From a virus, in the IMG/VR virus record IMGVR_UViG_3300033553_000418, positions 1-20,689 of that record: 20,689 bases of DNA. The stretch is one strand, 5' to 3'. Shown piece by piece: positions 1 through 6,342 of this stretch. The notes below the pieces were generated by a model. That model had not been told where the DNA came from. It was given only the letters and a program-made list of their open reading frames with translations, and made no database searches. Each line of letters starts with the position of its first letter. Positions within the stretch are counted from its first letter, which is position 1. A program made the position numbers and the translations under genes.

Positions 1-118
1 CGGTCTGCTTGATCGCGGCGGCAAAGGCGCGCTGCTCGATGCCGTGGTCCATCAGGACGCCCTTGAGGTTCAGCGGCATATGCGGCTCCAGGTCAACCTT
101 GCAGGCGAGTCTCGGCAT
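1..118 (-). CDS. B: MuB-like DNA transposition protein, N-terminal fragment
   Basis: Only the first 39 codons are in the window; the gene continues past the left edge. The peptide begins MPRLACKVDLEPHMPLNLKG and continues into a Cro/XRE-like helix-turn-helix start (LKGVLMDHGIEQRAFAAAIKQT). This is the type of N-terminal HTH I associate with the AAA+ ATPase (MuB-like) of BcepMu-type phages, which activates the transposase and selects target DNA. The start is set by GGAGG five bases upstream of the ATG at 118. The gene follows the transposase on the same strand but is separated from it by 130 bp containing a terminator, so it may be under separate control. The ATPase domain itself is not visible, so the family call rests on the HTH and the position after the transposase. 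Confidence 0.72.
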   Translation of the reverse strand, partial: MPRLACKVDLEPHMPLNLKGVLMDHGIEQRAFAAAIKQT

Positions 119-158
119 GACGGCCTCCGCTGCAAAGTGGGTTGTGGTAAAGTTTCAC
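93..158 (-). CDS. possible 21-codon leader ORF overlapping the start of B
   Basis: Reading leftward, AAGGAG lies eight bases before a GTG at 158 that opens a 21-codon frame (MKLYHNPLCSGGRHAETRLQ then G, stop TGA at 93-95). It runs through the Shine-Dalgarno of the transposition-protein gene and 26 bases into it, in another frame. Ribosomes on it would pass over the B start, an arrangement compatible with translational coupling. The ribosome binding site is good, but so short an ORF can arise by chance and no homologue is recognised. Confidence 0.3.
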   Translation of the reverse strand: MKLYHNPLCSGGRHAETRLQG

Positions 159-183
159 GGTCGTTTCTCCTTAAAAAGTGCGA

Positions 184-206
184 CAAAAAAGCCCCTGTTT
201 CGGGCT
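184..206 (-). terminator. intrinsic terminator between transposase and B
   Basis: On the minus strand the arms AGCCC and GGGCT close a seven-base loop (GAAACAG) and run straight into six T residues (185-190 on the plus strand). This is a classic but short Rho-independent terminator. It lies downstream of the transposase stop and upstream of the B gene, so it could limit B expression relative to the transposase. Confidence 0.6.
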
Positions 207-218
207 GTACCAAGCGGC

Positions 219-241
219 GTCCTGCTTCGAACAGGGCGCCG
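219..241 (-). repeat. inverted repeat (hairpin) just after the transposase stop
   Basis: GCGTCCTG and CAGGGCGC form an 8-bp stem with one G-U pair around the loop CTTCGAA. It starts eight bases after the transposase stop codon and precedes the T-tailed hairpin at 184-206. It has no T-run of its own; it may protect the 3' end of the transposase mRNA or help pause RNA polymerase. Confidence 0.45.
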
Positions 242-248
242 TATTTAC

Positions 249-2063
249 TTAAACCAGCCGCAGCCCACCTGCTGCCGCGACGGGTGCGGTTTCTTCCATG
301 TCCAGCAGCCCGGCCAGCATCGTGTCCAGCTCGACTTCTGGTATTCCGTCCGGCCACGTCTCGCGCACCCAGGCGTTTTCTTCCGAGGTCAGCGGACGGC
401 GTAGCTGCGTGTAAGCCCAGCTGATGGCTGCCACATGTGTGTAGGGCTTGATCACGACCTGCAGCGGGTTGATCACATCGAGCTGGGTGCCGCGCTTGGG
501 CAGGTAGCTGGGGAGCATGGCGCGGGCTTCTGGCGCGAAGGGGTCGATCTCGCCCAGGAAAGCCGGGGTCTTGCCGTACTTGGCTTTCTTGGCCTCGCGC
601 AGGGTGTTGGCGCCGTAGGCCTCTTTCATCATGGCCTTGCGGTTGGTATCAACCAGCGTGTCAGGCAGGGCGTTGAACCCCTCGCCGAAGATCGCCGCGT
701 CCTCCCGGATGCCGTCCAGACCGATGGCGAGCGGCGCGCAGGATGTCCAGGTGTCCGCGCCGGTATCCAGCGCGCGCACCCGCACGTACTGCACCCCGCG
801 CTCGTCGCGCTCGTAGGGGTTGAGGCTCACTTCCACCTTTCCACTCACGTACACGCCAGGCACTGCTGACACGTCGTAGCGCGCGCCCTTGAGCCGCGCT
901 GGGGCGTAGGAAATCGACAGGTCGCCTTCCACCGTGCGGGTTTCCACCTTGCTGGTGGGCAGCGCGCGCATGATGGCCTCGTCCGGGGCGATGCGCAGGT
1001 GCTCGGCGCGGATCGTGTTCCAAAGTGCGTAGCGGGTGTGGCCGTGGCGACCGTGGATACGCAGGGAGTTGAAGCCGTGCGCCCAGGTCAGCGCCCTGGC
1101 ATTCAGCTCGTCCAGGTTGTCGGTCACGCAAAACGCCAGCTTGTGCTCGAACTTGGTCTCGACAATGTTCTGGCTGCCCTCAACGCCGCCGGTAGCGCGC
1201 GGGTTTCCCGGCATGTGCGTGATGTGGCGAACGTCCAGCGCCTGCAGAAAGCTCTCGAATAGATAGCCGCGGTTGCTCGATCCGGCGTCGTCGTGAAGAA
1301 TCCACGGCACCCCGAACACCGGCATCGCCTCGCCACTCTGAAAGCGCTGCTGGGTGCACCAGATGAAGAAGTCGATCAGGTTTTCCGAGGTCTCCGCGCC
1401 CATGTAGTAGCGCACCATGATCGCCCCGCTGTAGCCGTCCCACATCACGTAGCGGATCACCCGCTGCGACTCGATCCGCTTCACGTTCTCCGGCTTGTTC
1501 TTGTAGAACACCCCTTCGTCCATCAGCTGGGCACCGCTATCGTCCAGGTAGAACACCACGCACACCGAGGCGTCTATTTCCCAGGTGTAGTTGGGGTGCT
1601 TGTAGCGCATCGGCATGTGCGGCGAGGGTGCGGCCAGCTGCCCGGGATGCATGCCATGCTTGCGCATCGCGCGGGAAATCGTCGATGCGTGCGCAGGCAC
1701 GATCTCGCCGGTTTCCTTATCCACCCGCCCCGCCACGATCTTGCCGTTCTCGCGCATCATCTCGGCGCCATCGGCGATGCACAGCGTGCGCTTGCCGTTC
1801 TTGCGCGTGGCCGACGCCAGCGTCGTCCCCATCACCCTGACATCCTCGTCCGACAGGCAGCTCGTGCCTTTGTCGGCGCGGGTCTTGCGGCCGTCGCTGT
1901 AGCCCACCTGTTTCAGGTAGCGGTGCAAGGTCGCCAAGCTGCAGTTCAACTGCCGCGCCATGCTTTCTTTCAGTGCCGCCTTTTGCCCCTTGGCCGCCTG
2001 CGCAAGCTGGGAGCATAGGGACCGCAGGGACAGCACCTGGTCGGGAGTGAGCGAAACAGCCAT
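249..2063 (-). CDS. A: MuA-like DDE transposase
   Basis: A 604-aa transposase of a Mu-like phage, which would cut and join the phage ends during integration and replicative transposition. The N-terminal ~130 residues carry helix-turn-helix segments for end binding. The catalytic core has D164 (in WEIDAS), D259 (in ILHDDAGSSNRG) and E295 (in GGVEGSQNIVE); D259 and E295 are 35 residues apart, a DD35E spacing. A beta-barrel-like region follows (~380-450) and then a C-terminal tail that would contact the B protein. I chose the ATG at 2063 over the one at 2105: the upstream one overlaps the preceding gene by 32 bp and lacks a ribosome site, while 2063 begins 10 bp after that gene's stop and has AAGG upstream. 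It is the last gene of the early operon before a hairpin and terminator. The protein looks intact. Confidence 0.93.
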   Translation of the reverse strand: MAVSLTPDQVLSLRSLCSQLAQAAKGQKAALKESMARQLNCSLATLHRYLKQVGYSDGRKTRADKGTSCLSDEDVRVMGTTLASATRKNGKRTLCIADGAEMMRENGKIVAGRVDKETGEIVPAHASTISRAMRKHGMHPGQLAAPSPHMPMRYKHPNYTWEIDASVCVVFYLDDSGAQLMDEGVFYKNKPENVKRIESQRVIRYVMWDGYSGAIMVRYYMGAETSENLIDFFIWCTQQRFQSGEAMPVFGVPWILHDDAGSSNRGYLFESFLQALDVRHITHMPGNPRATGGVEGSQNIVETKFEHKLAFCVTDNLDELNARALTWAHGFNSLRIHGRHGHTRYALWNTIRAEHLRIAPDEAIMRALPTSKVETRTVEGDLSISYAPARLKGARYDVSAVPGVYVSGKVEVSLNPYERDERGVQYVRVRALDTGADTWTSCAPLAIGLDGIREDAAIFGEGFNALPDTLVDTNRKAMMKEAYGANTLREAKKAKYGKTPAFLGEIDPFAPEARAMLPSYLPKRGTQLDVINPLQVVIKPYTHVAAISWAYTQLRRPLTSEENAWVRETWPDGIPEVELDTMLAGLLDMEETAPVAAAGGLRLV

Positions 2064-2073
2064 GAGACAGGCC

Positions 2074-2322
2074 TTAGAGAGGTTGATCGAGGTTGTCGGT
2101 GACATTGAAGATGTCGATGTCCGTCATGCCGCCCTGTTTGGCGATTTCCACGATGCTTCGCAACGCCACGTGGTAGGCGCTGCATTGATGGAACAGCAAT
2201 TCCAATAGCTCGCGCGCTGCGGCGATGTCTGATTTGGCCTGTGGTGTTGCGGCGTCGTGTGCCAGCTTGAGCCGAGCGCACGCGGCCTCATAAACGGCTA
2301 GTTCACGCGGGTAGCGGCTCAT
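2074..2322 (-). CDS. small early phage protein, unknown function
   Basis: An 82-aa mostly helical protein (MSRYPRELAVYEAACARLKL...). The ATG overlaps the stop of the 318-aa gene upstream by four bases (ATGA, 2319-2322), and the transposase starts 10 bp after its stop, so it is firmly embedded in the early operon and probably translationally coupled. It has no signal peptide, membrane segment or metal-binding cluster. I do not recognise the family; a role in early transcription or transposition control is only suggested by position. Confidence 0.75.
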   Translation of the reverse strand: MSRYPRELAVYEAACARLKLAHDAATPQAKSDIAAARELLELLFHQCSAYHVALRSIVEIAKQGGMTDIDIFNVTDNLDQPL

Positions 2323-3275
2323 TGCAGCGCCTCCGGCTTCAGGCCAGCGGCGCGCAGATCGAGTTCGCTGTAGTCGCCGAGCAGAACGTCCCTATCAATC
2401 GGGAGGTGGTAGGTTTCGCTGATATCTACCGCACGCTGAGCGACCATCGCCAGGGCATGCAGGCATTCGTCGCGCATGAGCTGTCCACCGACCTCCTGCG
2501 TCAGGTGCGCCACCTCGCGGGCGATTTTGTCCAGTTCCAGCATGGCGGTACTGAGCGCCTTGTGCAGCGGTGCGCACTCGTAGTCGCGCTTCTCGATGTC
2601 GGTGAAGTCGGCCTGGCGGCGCTCGGCACTTGCCACCTTCAACTCCAGTGCGCTGATCTGGCCCTGCTTGGTGCCGATCACCCGATCGCGGTCGGCGGCG
2701 GTGTCTTCGGCTTCCTTGGCCTTGGCCGTCAGCGCGGCCTTCTCGCTGGCATGGCGGACCGACAGTTCCTGCATCAGGTCGAGGATTTGCTCGCGGTCGT
2801 CGGTTGCCATCGCGGCCTTGATGGCAACCTGGTCATCGGCGGGGAGAGCTTTGAGGGCACGGTAGTCCTGGTTGCGGAAGCCGATGCGTTCGGCGGCTTC
2901 GTAGAGGTCGCCGCCGAGCAGGTGGTACTGCTGTGCCATCTCGCGAATTCGTTTCCCGGACTTGCCGAGAAAGCGTTCACAGAATTCCTCTAAATCGGCG
3001 ACGTATCGCCGATTTCCGTCGGCATCGCGATAGCTGATTGCCCGATAAGCCTTTGATTGCTTGAGTTCTATGAAGACCTCGACTTGTGCGCGAGCGGCGA
3101 CCGTCGCCGAAAATTCAAGGGCCTCGATGCGGCCGAGACAGCGTGCAGCGGTGAACGCTGCCTCGCGCTCGATGTCTGCGGTTTCCTGTTCGCCTGCAAC
3201 GGTGATGGCGTGTCCTGCCGGCATCGGGCCTGCGGTATCGCCGAGTTCTGCGGGCTGGTGGGGTTTGCGTGACAT
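2319..3275 (-). CDS. coiled-coil early phage protein
   Basis: A 318-aa protein. The N-terminal ~150 residues are helical, with conserved-looking stretches such as YRAISYRDADGNRRY and LEEFCERFLGKSGKRIREMA, which resemble a DNA-binding module. Residues ~165-235 are rich in K, E, A and Q with few prolines (ASEKAALTAKAKEAEDTAAD), predicting a coiled coil and dimerisation. The C-terminal ~80 residues form another helical domain. AGGGGA upstream of the ATG at 3275 supports the start. The layout recalls early proteins next to the transposase in BcepMu-type phages, but I cannot name a function. It might act as a DNA-binding accessory or replication factor. Confidence 0.78.
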   Translation of the reverse strand: MSRKPHQPAELGDTAGPMPAGHAITVAGEQETADIEREAAFTAARCLGRIEALEFSATVAARAQVEVFIELKQSKAYRAISYRDADGNRRYVADLEEFCERFLGKSGKRIREMAQQYHLLGGDLYEAAERIGFRNQDYRALKALPADDQVAIKAAMATDDREQILDLMQELSVRHASEKAALTAKAKEAEDTAADRDRVIGTKQGQISALELKVASAERRQADFTDIEKRDYECAPLHKALSTAMLELDKIAREVAHLTQEVGGQLMRDECLHALAMVAQRAVDISETYHLPIDRDVLLGDYSELDLRAAGLKPEALQ

Positions 3276-3290
3276 GTGATCCCCTGTGGG

Positions 3291-3644
3291 TTAATTGGCT
3301 TGGCGGCTGTAGCGCTGCCGGGTTTCTTCCAGGCGGGACGTCGCCCGTTCCATGCCTCTGAGGTGGTCCAGGGCGGTTTGGACGACGCGCGCCCCGAGCC
3401 GCCAGCGTTCGCTGTCGGGCAGCTGCTCGGCGTAGCCGGACAGCTTGAGGTTTTGCAAGTCGCGGAAAATGTTGTTCTTCTGGTTGGCTACGGTCTTGCC
3501 CACGCGCTGCGCCCAGGCGGCTGAGATTTCGGTCATGGAGAGGCCGTTCACTTCGTGCCCGGCCAGTGCGGACTGCACGAACAGCAGGCGCTGCTGGGCT
3601 TCGCAGGTGTAGCTGGTGGCGGCGGTTTGCTTGTTGTCACTCAT
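3291..3644 (-). CDS. winged helix-turn-helix DNA-binding protein
   Basis: A 117-aa protein. Residues ~15-95 fit an IclR/MarR-like winged helix: a first helix (AQQRLLFVQSALAGHEVNGL), a helix-turn-helix (SMTEISAAWAQRVGKTVANQ, then KNNIFRDLQNL) and a wing (SGYAEQLPDSERWRLG), followed by a basic C-terminal helix. It overlaps the end of the preceding gene by eight bases and ends 15 bp before the coiled-coil gene. It is likely a regulator within the early operon; the target is unknown. Confidence 0.75.
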   Translation of the reverse strand: MSDNKQTAATSYTCEAQQRLLFVQSALAGHEVNGLSMTEISAAWAQRVGKTVANQKNNIFRDLQNLKLSGYAEQLPDSERWRLGARVVQTALDHLRGMERATSRLEETRQRYSRQAN

Positions 3645-4116
3645 GGTTGGTCAACTCCAGCTCTGGCTGGTGGCTGCGCGCCACGTTCTCGCGGTGCCAG
3701 GCAAGCGCCTCCAGCGCCGTGTTGATCTCGCTGGCCACCTGGTCGGCGTCCATCTGGCCGGTGGCAAACCCCAGCAGCGCAGACACGGCGGTATTCAGCG
3801 TGGTTTGCAGGCGATGCACGTCGTCTACCTCGACCTGACGGCCGTGCGGCATGGGGATCACCATCAGGCCGCTGCTGTGCGCCAGCCAGCGGGTGATGAA
3901 GTCGCAGCCGCATGCGTGCTGGAAGGCGTGGATCTTCTTGCCGGGGATCGAGCCGTCGCGCAGCCATCCGTACACCGTCCACTGCGATTCCTCGCCCGCC
4001 AGCTCGGCGATGCGGTCCACGTTGCGCCGGTGCTTCTCCAGCGCGTAGTCCTTGCACAGCTCGATCGCCTCGCGCAGCGAGCGCGGGTTGACCGTCCTCC
4101 AATTGCGGCGCGTCAT
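3637..4116 (-). CDS. CII/CP76-like HTH regulatory protein
   Basis: A 159-aa protein from the ATG at 4116, preceded by AGGGGGGA four bases upstream. An in-frame TTG at 4209 would add 31 residues of unlikely composition and is rejected. The central part (VDRIAELAGEESQWTVYGWL, then RDGSIPGKKIHAFQHACGC) has the helix-turn-helix and the following 'x-W-L-A-H-S-S-G' segment seen in phage CII-type regulators. The C-terminal half is helical (LQTTLNTAVSALLGFATGQM) and may oligomerise. It lies third in the early operon and probably regulates the lysis-lysogeny choice or replication. The CII label is by pattern, not by a search. Confidence 0.75.
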   Translation of the reverse strand: MTRRNWRTVNPRSLREAIELCKDYALEKHRRNVDRIAELAGEESQWTVYGWLRDGSIPGKKIHAFQHACGCDFITRWLAHSSGLMVIPMPHGRQVEVDDVHRLQTTLNTAVSALLGFATGQMDADQVASEINTALEALAWHRENVARSHQPELELTNHE

Positions 4117-4141
4117 TGCGTCCCCCCCTGTTCGGGTTGGC

Positions 4142-4164
4142 CGCAAACAAAACGGCTGTTTGCG
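4142..4164. repeat. inverted repeat in the leader of the CII-like gene
   Basis: CGCAAACA and TGTTTGCG are perfect 8-base arms around a 7-base spacer, in the 89-bp gap between the 68-aa gene and the CII-like gene. It could be an RNA hairpin 26 bases before the start codon or a protein-binding operator. No adjacent T-run points to termination. Confidence 0.45.
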
Positions 4165-4205
4165 TCTATGAAACCGCGTGTCATGGAATAAAATCGGTTC
4201 ATGGC

Positions 4206-4412
4206 TCAAGCGGCCTTGGTGAGCACGGCCGGATGCGCAGCGTTGATCTCATCCATGATCCGGGCGGCGCGCAGCACGCGGGCCAAGGTGTATAGGCTGC
4301 GCGGCGTGCGGGTCAGGTACAGCTGGCTGTTCACGTGGCCGCGATGTGTGGAGTTGATCTCGGCCAACTCGATGGCGACCTGGGCGTGGGGGTGGGTTGG
4401 GGCGTGTTGCAT
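4206..4412 (-). CDS. small early phage protein, unknown function
   Basis: A 68-aa protein (MQHAPTHPHAQVAIELAEIN...), histidine-rich at the N-terminus and helical and basic later (TPRSLYTLARVLRAARIMDE). GGAG five bases before the ATG supports it. It lies between the Ner-position gene and the CII-like gene, in the same direction. It has no membrane segment and no recognised domain. Confidence 0.65.
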   Translation of the reverse strand: MQHAPTHPHAQVAIELAEINSTHRGHVNSQLYLTRTPRSLYTLARVLRAARIMDEINAAHPAVLTKAA

Positions 4413-4440
4413 GGCGGGCTCCGGGGTTGAGTTAAGTGAG

Positions 4441-4674
4441 TTAGGCAGCGAGCTGGGTTTCCGGCGCGAGCTTCAGGCCGAGGGCAACGGCAATTTCGTG
4501 GGCTTTGCCGAAATGGCCTTTGTACTGGCCGTTGAGGACCATGTAGACGTAGCGGCGTGAGTAGCCGTTGGCATCGGCCCAGGCGGCAACCGGTTTGCCG
4601 GCGGCCATAAATTTGAGCTTCACGTCGGCGGGGGACAGCGGTTTCTCGGTCGGCAATGGATAGGGTGTGTGCAT
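4441..4674 (-). CDS. small HTH protein in the Ner position
   Basis: A 77-aa protein starting at the ATG at 4674, with GGAG six bases upstream; a GTG at 4743 lies inside the operator and is rejected. Residues ~30-70 (PVAAWADANGYSRRYVYMVL then NGQYKGHFGKAHEIAVALGL) form a compact helix-turn-helix fold. It is the first gene of the early operon and is divergent from the repressor, as is Mu ner. Ner in Mu dampens early and repressor transcription; a similar role here is inferred from position and size only. Confidence 0.78.
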   Translation of the reverse strand: MHTPYPLPTEKPLSPADVKLKFMAAGKPVAAWADANGYSRRYVYMVLNGQYKGHFGKAHEIAVALGLKLAPETQLAA

Positions 4675-4720
4675 GGCGGCTCCTGTGCTTCTGTGTGGGT
4701 AGTAACTAAACGATGGTTGA

Positions 4721-4750
4721 ATCATAGGTGAAGAAATCTTCACCTGTCAA
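4721..4750 (-). promoter_or_regulatory. early promoter, sigma70 type
   Basis: Read on the minus strand: a perfect -35 TTGACA (4750-4745), an 18-bp spacer and a -10 TATGAT (4726-4721). The predicted start is near 4714, giving a ~40-nt leader before the ATG at 4674. The spacer is almost wholly taken up by the palindrome at 4726-4745, so a repressor bound there would occlude RNA polymerase. Confidence 0.8.
4726..4745. promoter_or_regulatory. primary operator (20-bp palindrome)
   Basis: AGGTGAAGA and TCTTCACCT are perfect 9-base arms around a 2-base AA centre. It sits exactly between the -35 and -10 of the early promoter, touching one base of each. The repressor gene is divergent and starts 27 bp to the right, so its product is the obvious ligand; the Ner-position protein is an alternative. 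Confidence 0.72.
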
Positions 4751-4755
4751 CTAAA

Positions 4756-4775
4756 AGGTGAAAATATCCTCATGA
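4756..4775. promoter_or_regulatory. secondary, degenerate operator at the repressor start
   Basis: This 20-bp stretch begins AGGTGAA and matches the primary operator at 14 of 20 positions, 30 bp away (about three helical turns, the same DNA face). The left arm is kept and the right arm is degraded. It covers the likely ribosome site and the ATG of the repressor, which suggests autoregulation or cooperative binding. Confidence 0.5.
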
Positions 4776-5275
4776 TCGGTCAACGGCTGAAATTTGAACG
4801 CGAGCGCATCGGGATGACGCAGCCTGAATTCGCGGCCATAGCGGGTGTCTCGAAGCGCACTCTTATCGATTGGGAGAAGGGAGTTTCTTCGCCGACGGCA
4901 GTACAACTCTCGGCGCTCATGGAGTCTGGTGTTGATGTGTTCTACGTGCTGACCGGCCAGCGCATCGTGTCGCTGCAGCAGCCGGCGCCGCCCACGCAAG
5001 AGGAAATCGAAATCCTCGCCAACTACCGGCTCAGCCGTGAGGAGGATCGCCAGGCGCTGGCGCGCACGGCTGCGGCGATGGCGAAGCAGCCCGCGCCCAA
5101 GTCTCGGCTGCGCCAGCCGAAAACCGCCGTGGTGTTCGATACCGAATACAAAGGCAAGCGCACCGGGCCAACGGTCTACAGCACGGAATACACGGGCAAA
5201 CGCACTGGGCCAACAGTCATCAGCCAAGATGCGAAGGCCGCGCCGAAGAAGAAGCGCAAGGATGGGCCGCCATGA
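4772..5275 (+). CDS. XRE-family phage repressor
   Basis: A 167-aa protein. Residues 4-60 are an XRE/Cro-CI helix-turn-helix domain (MTQPEFAAIAGVSKRTLIDW then EKGVSSPTAVQLSALMESG). A helical linker follows (~75-105). The C-terminal ~55 residues are low complexity: a 14-residue unit repeated in tandem (124-137 and 138-151), then a lysine-rich tail. There is no S24 (LexA-like) peptidase domain, so RecA-stimulated self-cleavage is unlikely; control by proteolysis of a flexible tail, as for the Mu repressor with ClpXP, is a possible analogy. It is divergent from the early operon, with palindromic operators between. Only a weak AAAGGTG ribosome site is seen, inside the second operator. Confidence 0.85.
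   Translation: MIGQRLKFERERIGMTQPEFAAIAGVSKRTLIDWEKGVSSPTAVQLSALMESGVDVFYVLTGQRIVSLQQPAPPTQEEIEILANYRLSREEDRQALARTAAAMAKQPAPKSRLRQPKTAVVFDTEYKGKRTGPTVYSTEYTGKRTGPTVISQDAKAAPKKKRKDGPP
5141..5224 (+). repeat. 42-bp tandem repeat in the repressor tail
   Basis: Two adjacent 42-bp units encode TEYKGKRTGPTVYS and TEYTGKRTGPTVIS, 12 of 14 residues identical. Most DNA differences between the units are at third codon positions, so the protein sequence seems to have been kept after the duplication. Confidence 0.8.
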
Positions 5276-5517
5276 AAAAGCCGTTCACGCTGGCGCCGGG
5301 CCATGTGTCGGACGATGTGGTTGAGTCGCTGGAATTCCTGCTGGAGCGGGCGAGGAATGGCGAGGTGTTCGGCATTGCCTACGTTGCGCAATTGAAGCCG
5401 CGCGCCGTTATCATGGACACGGCCGGCGAATCGCACCGCAATCCGTTGTTCGCGTTGAGCATGCTCAGCGTGTTGGTGGCGCAGTTGACGGATCGCGTGC
5501 GGGGACGTGTGGAGTGA
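5272..5517 (+). CDS. small protein co-transcribed with the repressor, unknown
   Basis: An 81-aa protein (MKKPFTLAPGHVSDDVVESL...). Its ATG overlaps the repressor stop by four bases (ATGA), implying translational coupling. It has two predicted helical segments around a short hydrophobic strand region (FGIAYVAQLKPRAVIMD). It has no signal peptide or convincing membrane segment. I have the impression of similar small proteins beside phage repressors, but I cannot name the family. It may modulate the repressor or act in immunity. Confidence 0.7.
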   Translation: MKKPFTLAPGHVSDDVVESLEFLLERARNGEVFGIAYVAQLKPRAVIMDTAGESHRNPLFALSMLSVLVAQLTDRVRGRVE

Positions 5518-5566
5518 AACCGGCGAAGAGAAAAATTAAACGACAATAGGCTAGAGGGAGAGATAA

Positions 5567-6226
5567 ATGAGTGATGCGGCTGGCTTTTCTGCGTTGGCGA
5601 TCTTTGCCATTTCATGGGCGGTATTTGCTACCGCGGGGAGACAAAAGGGATGGCCTGGAATCATTCGGCATGGGGGCGGATTAGTAGTGGGCCTGGTGGT
5701 GCTGATGCTAGGCGTCGTGGCCTTCTCGCCATCAGAGCCAGAGCGGTCAACCGTTTCCGAGGCGTCGCAGCAGCCATCTAAACTGGCTGAGAAGCCAGCG
5801 GGGCTGGGCGTTACGCGGGCGCAATTTGCAGACCGCTGGAATTCGATCAGCCAGAACGAGATCGGCGCCATCGAGCTGACCGAGGGTGCGGCAAAGATTG
5901 ACCTCGCCAAGAACCAGGGGCTCTTGCTGACCAGCAAGAATGAGAGTGGCTTGGTTGATGGCGCCATGTTCATGTTTGCGCCACAAACCGATCTGGAAGC
6001 GCTCAATGCGATGATCAACGTGGCAGCGATCATCGGGTCCACCAATCCTGAGCTGGCGCCGGATCAGCGAGGGGAAATCATGAGACGCCTTCGCATGACG
6101 GGAGATGATGCGGACTATGAGTTTGCTGATGGCGAGCGCACTAGAACGCAGGTGGTTGGATCGGTGAAGTATTACTTCACGCAGATCGCCGGCCTTCTGG
6201 TGTTCGGGGCTGAGGCTCCAGACTGA
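5567..6226 (+). CDS. two-TM membrane protein, candidate moron
   Basis: A 219-aa protein with AGGGAGAG just upstream of the ATG. Two hydrophobic segments (about residues 7-24 and 36-54, the second GLVVGLVVLMLGVVAF) anchor it in the inner membrane. A linker follows (~55-80) and then a ~140-residue soluble domain that does not match a family I know. Its GC content looks lower than that of the late genes. It lies 49 bp after the repressor-linked gene, points the same way, and ends before a minus-strand terminator. The position next to the repressor suggests expression in the lysogen, so a role in lysogenic conversion or superinfection exclusion is possible but unproven. Confidence 0.75.
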   Translation: MSDAAGFSALAIFAISWAVFATAGRQKGWPGIIRHGGGLVVGLVVLMLGVVAFSPSEPERSTVSEASQQPSKLAEKPAGLGVTRAQFADRWNSISQNEIGAIELTEGAAKIDLAKNQGLLLTSKNESGLVDGAMFMFAPQTDLEALNAMINVAAIIGSTNPELAPDQRGEIMRRLRMTGDDADYEFADGERTRTQVVGSVKYYFTQIAGLLVFGAEAPD

Positions 6227-6248
6227 GAATCGCCAATCTGAGGCGTTG

Positions 6249-6281
6249 AAAAACAATCGGACGGCCCATGAGTCGTCCGAT
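6249..6281 (-). terminator. intrinsic terminator for the minus-strand gpG cassette
   Basis: ATCGGACG (6256-6263) and CGTCCGAT (6274-6281) form a perfect 8-bp stem with a 10-base loop. Read leftward, the stem is followed after two bases by five T residues. It ends transcripts coming from the gpG gene, whose stop is 62 bp away. It may also act weakly on the converging membrane-protein gene. Confidence 0.68.
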
Positions 6282-6291
6282 GAGATTAAAA

Positions 6292-6323
6292 CGGTTTGTG
6301 AGTGGGTTTGATGTCACAAACCG
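6292..6323. repeat. inverted repeat beside the terminator
   Basis: CGGTTTGTG and CACAAACCG are perfect 9-base arms around a 14-base spacer. It lies between the gpG stop and the T-tailed hairpin. It has no T-run and could be a 3'-end stabiliser or a protein-binding site between the two converging genes. Confidence 0.5.
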
Positions 6324-6342
6324 GCATGCCGTTAGCCTTGCC

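Noticed and set aside
5242-5265. PKKKRK in the repressor tail, identical to a classic nuclear localisation signal
   Set aside because: Short basic tails are common in DNA-binding proteins, and nothing else suggests a eukaryotic target; treated as coincidence.
6256-6323. Plus-strand terminator for the membrane-protein gene at 5567-6226
   Set aside because: The hairpins have no T-run on the plus strand; the T-run is on the minus side, so the terminator is assigned to the gpG cassette.
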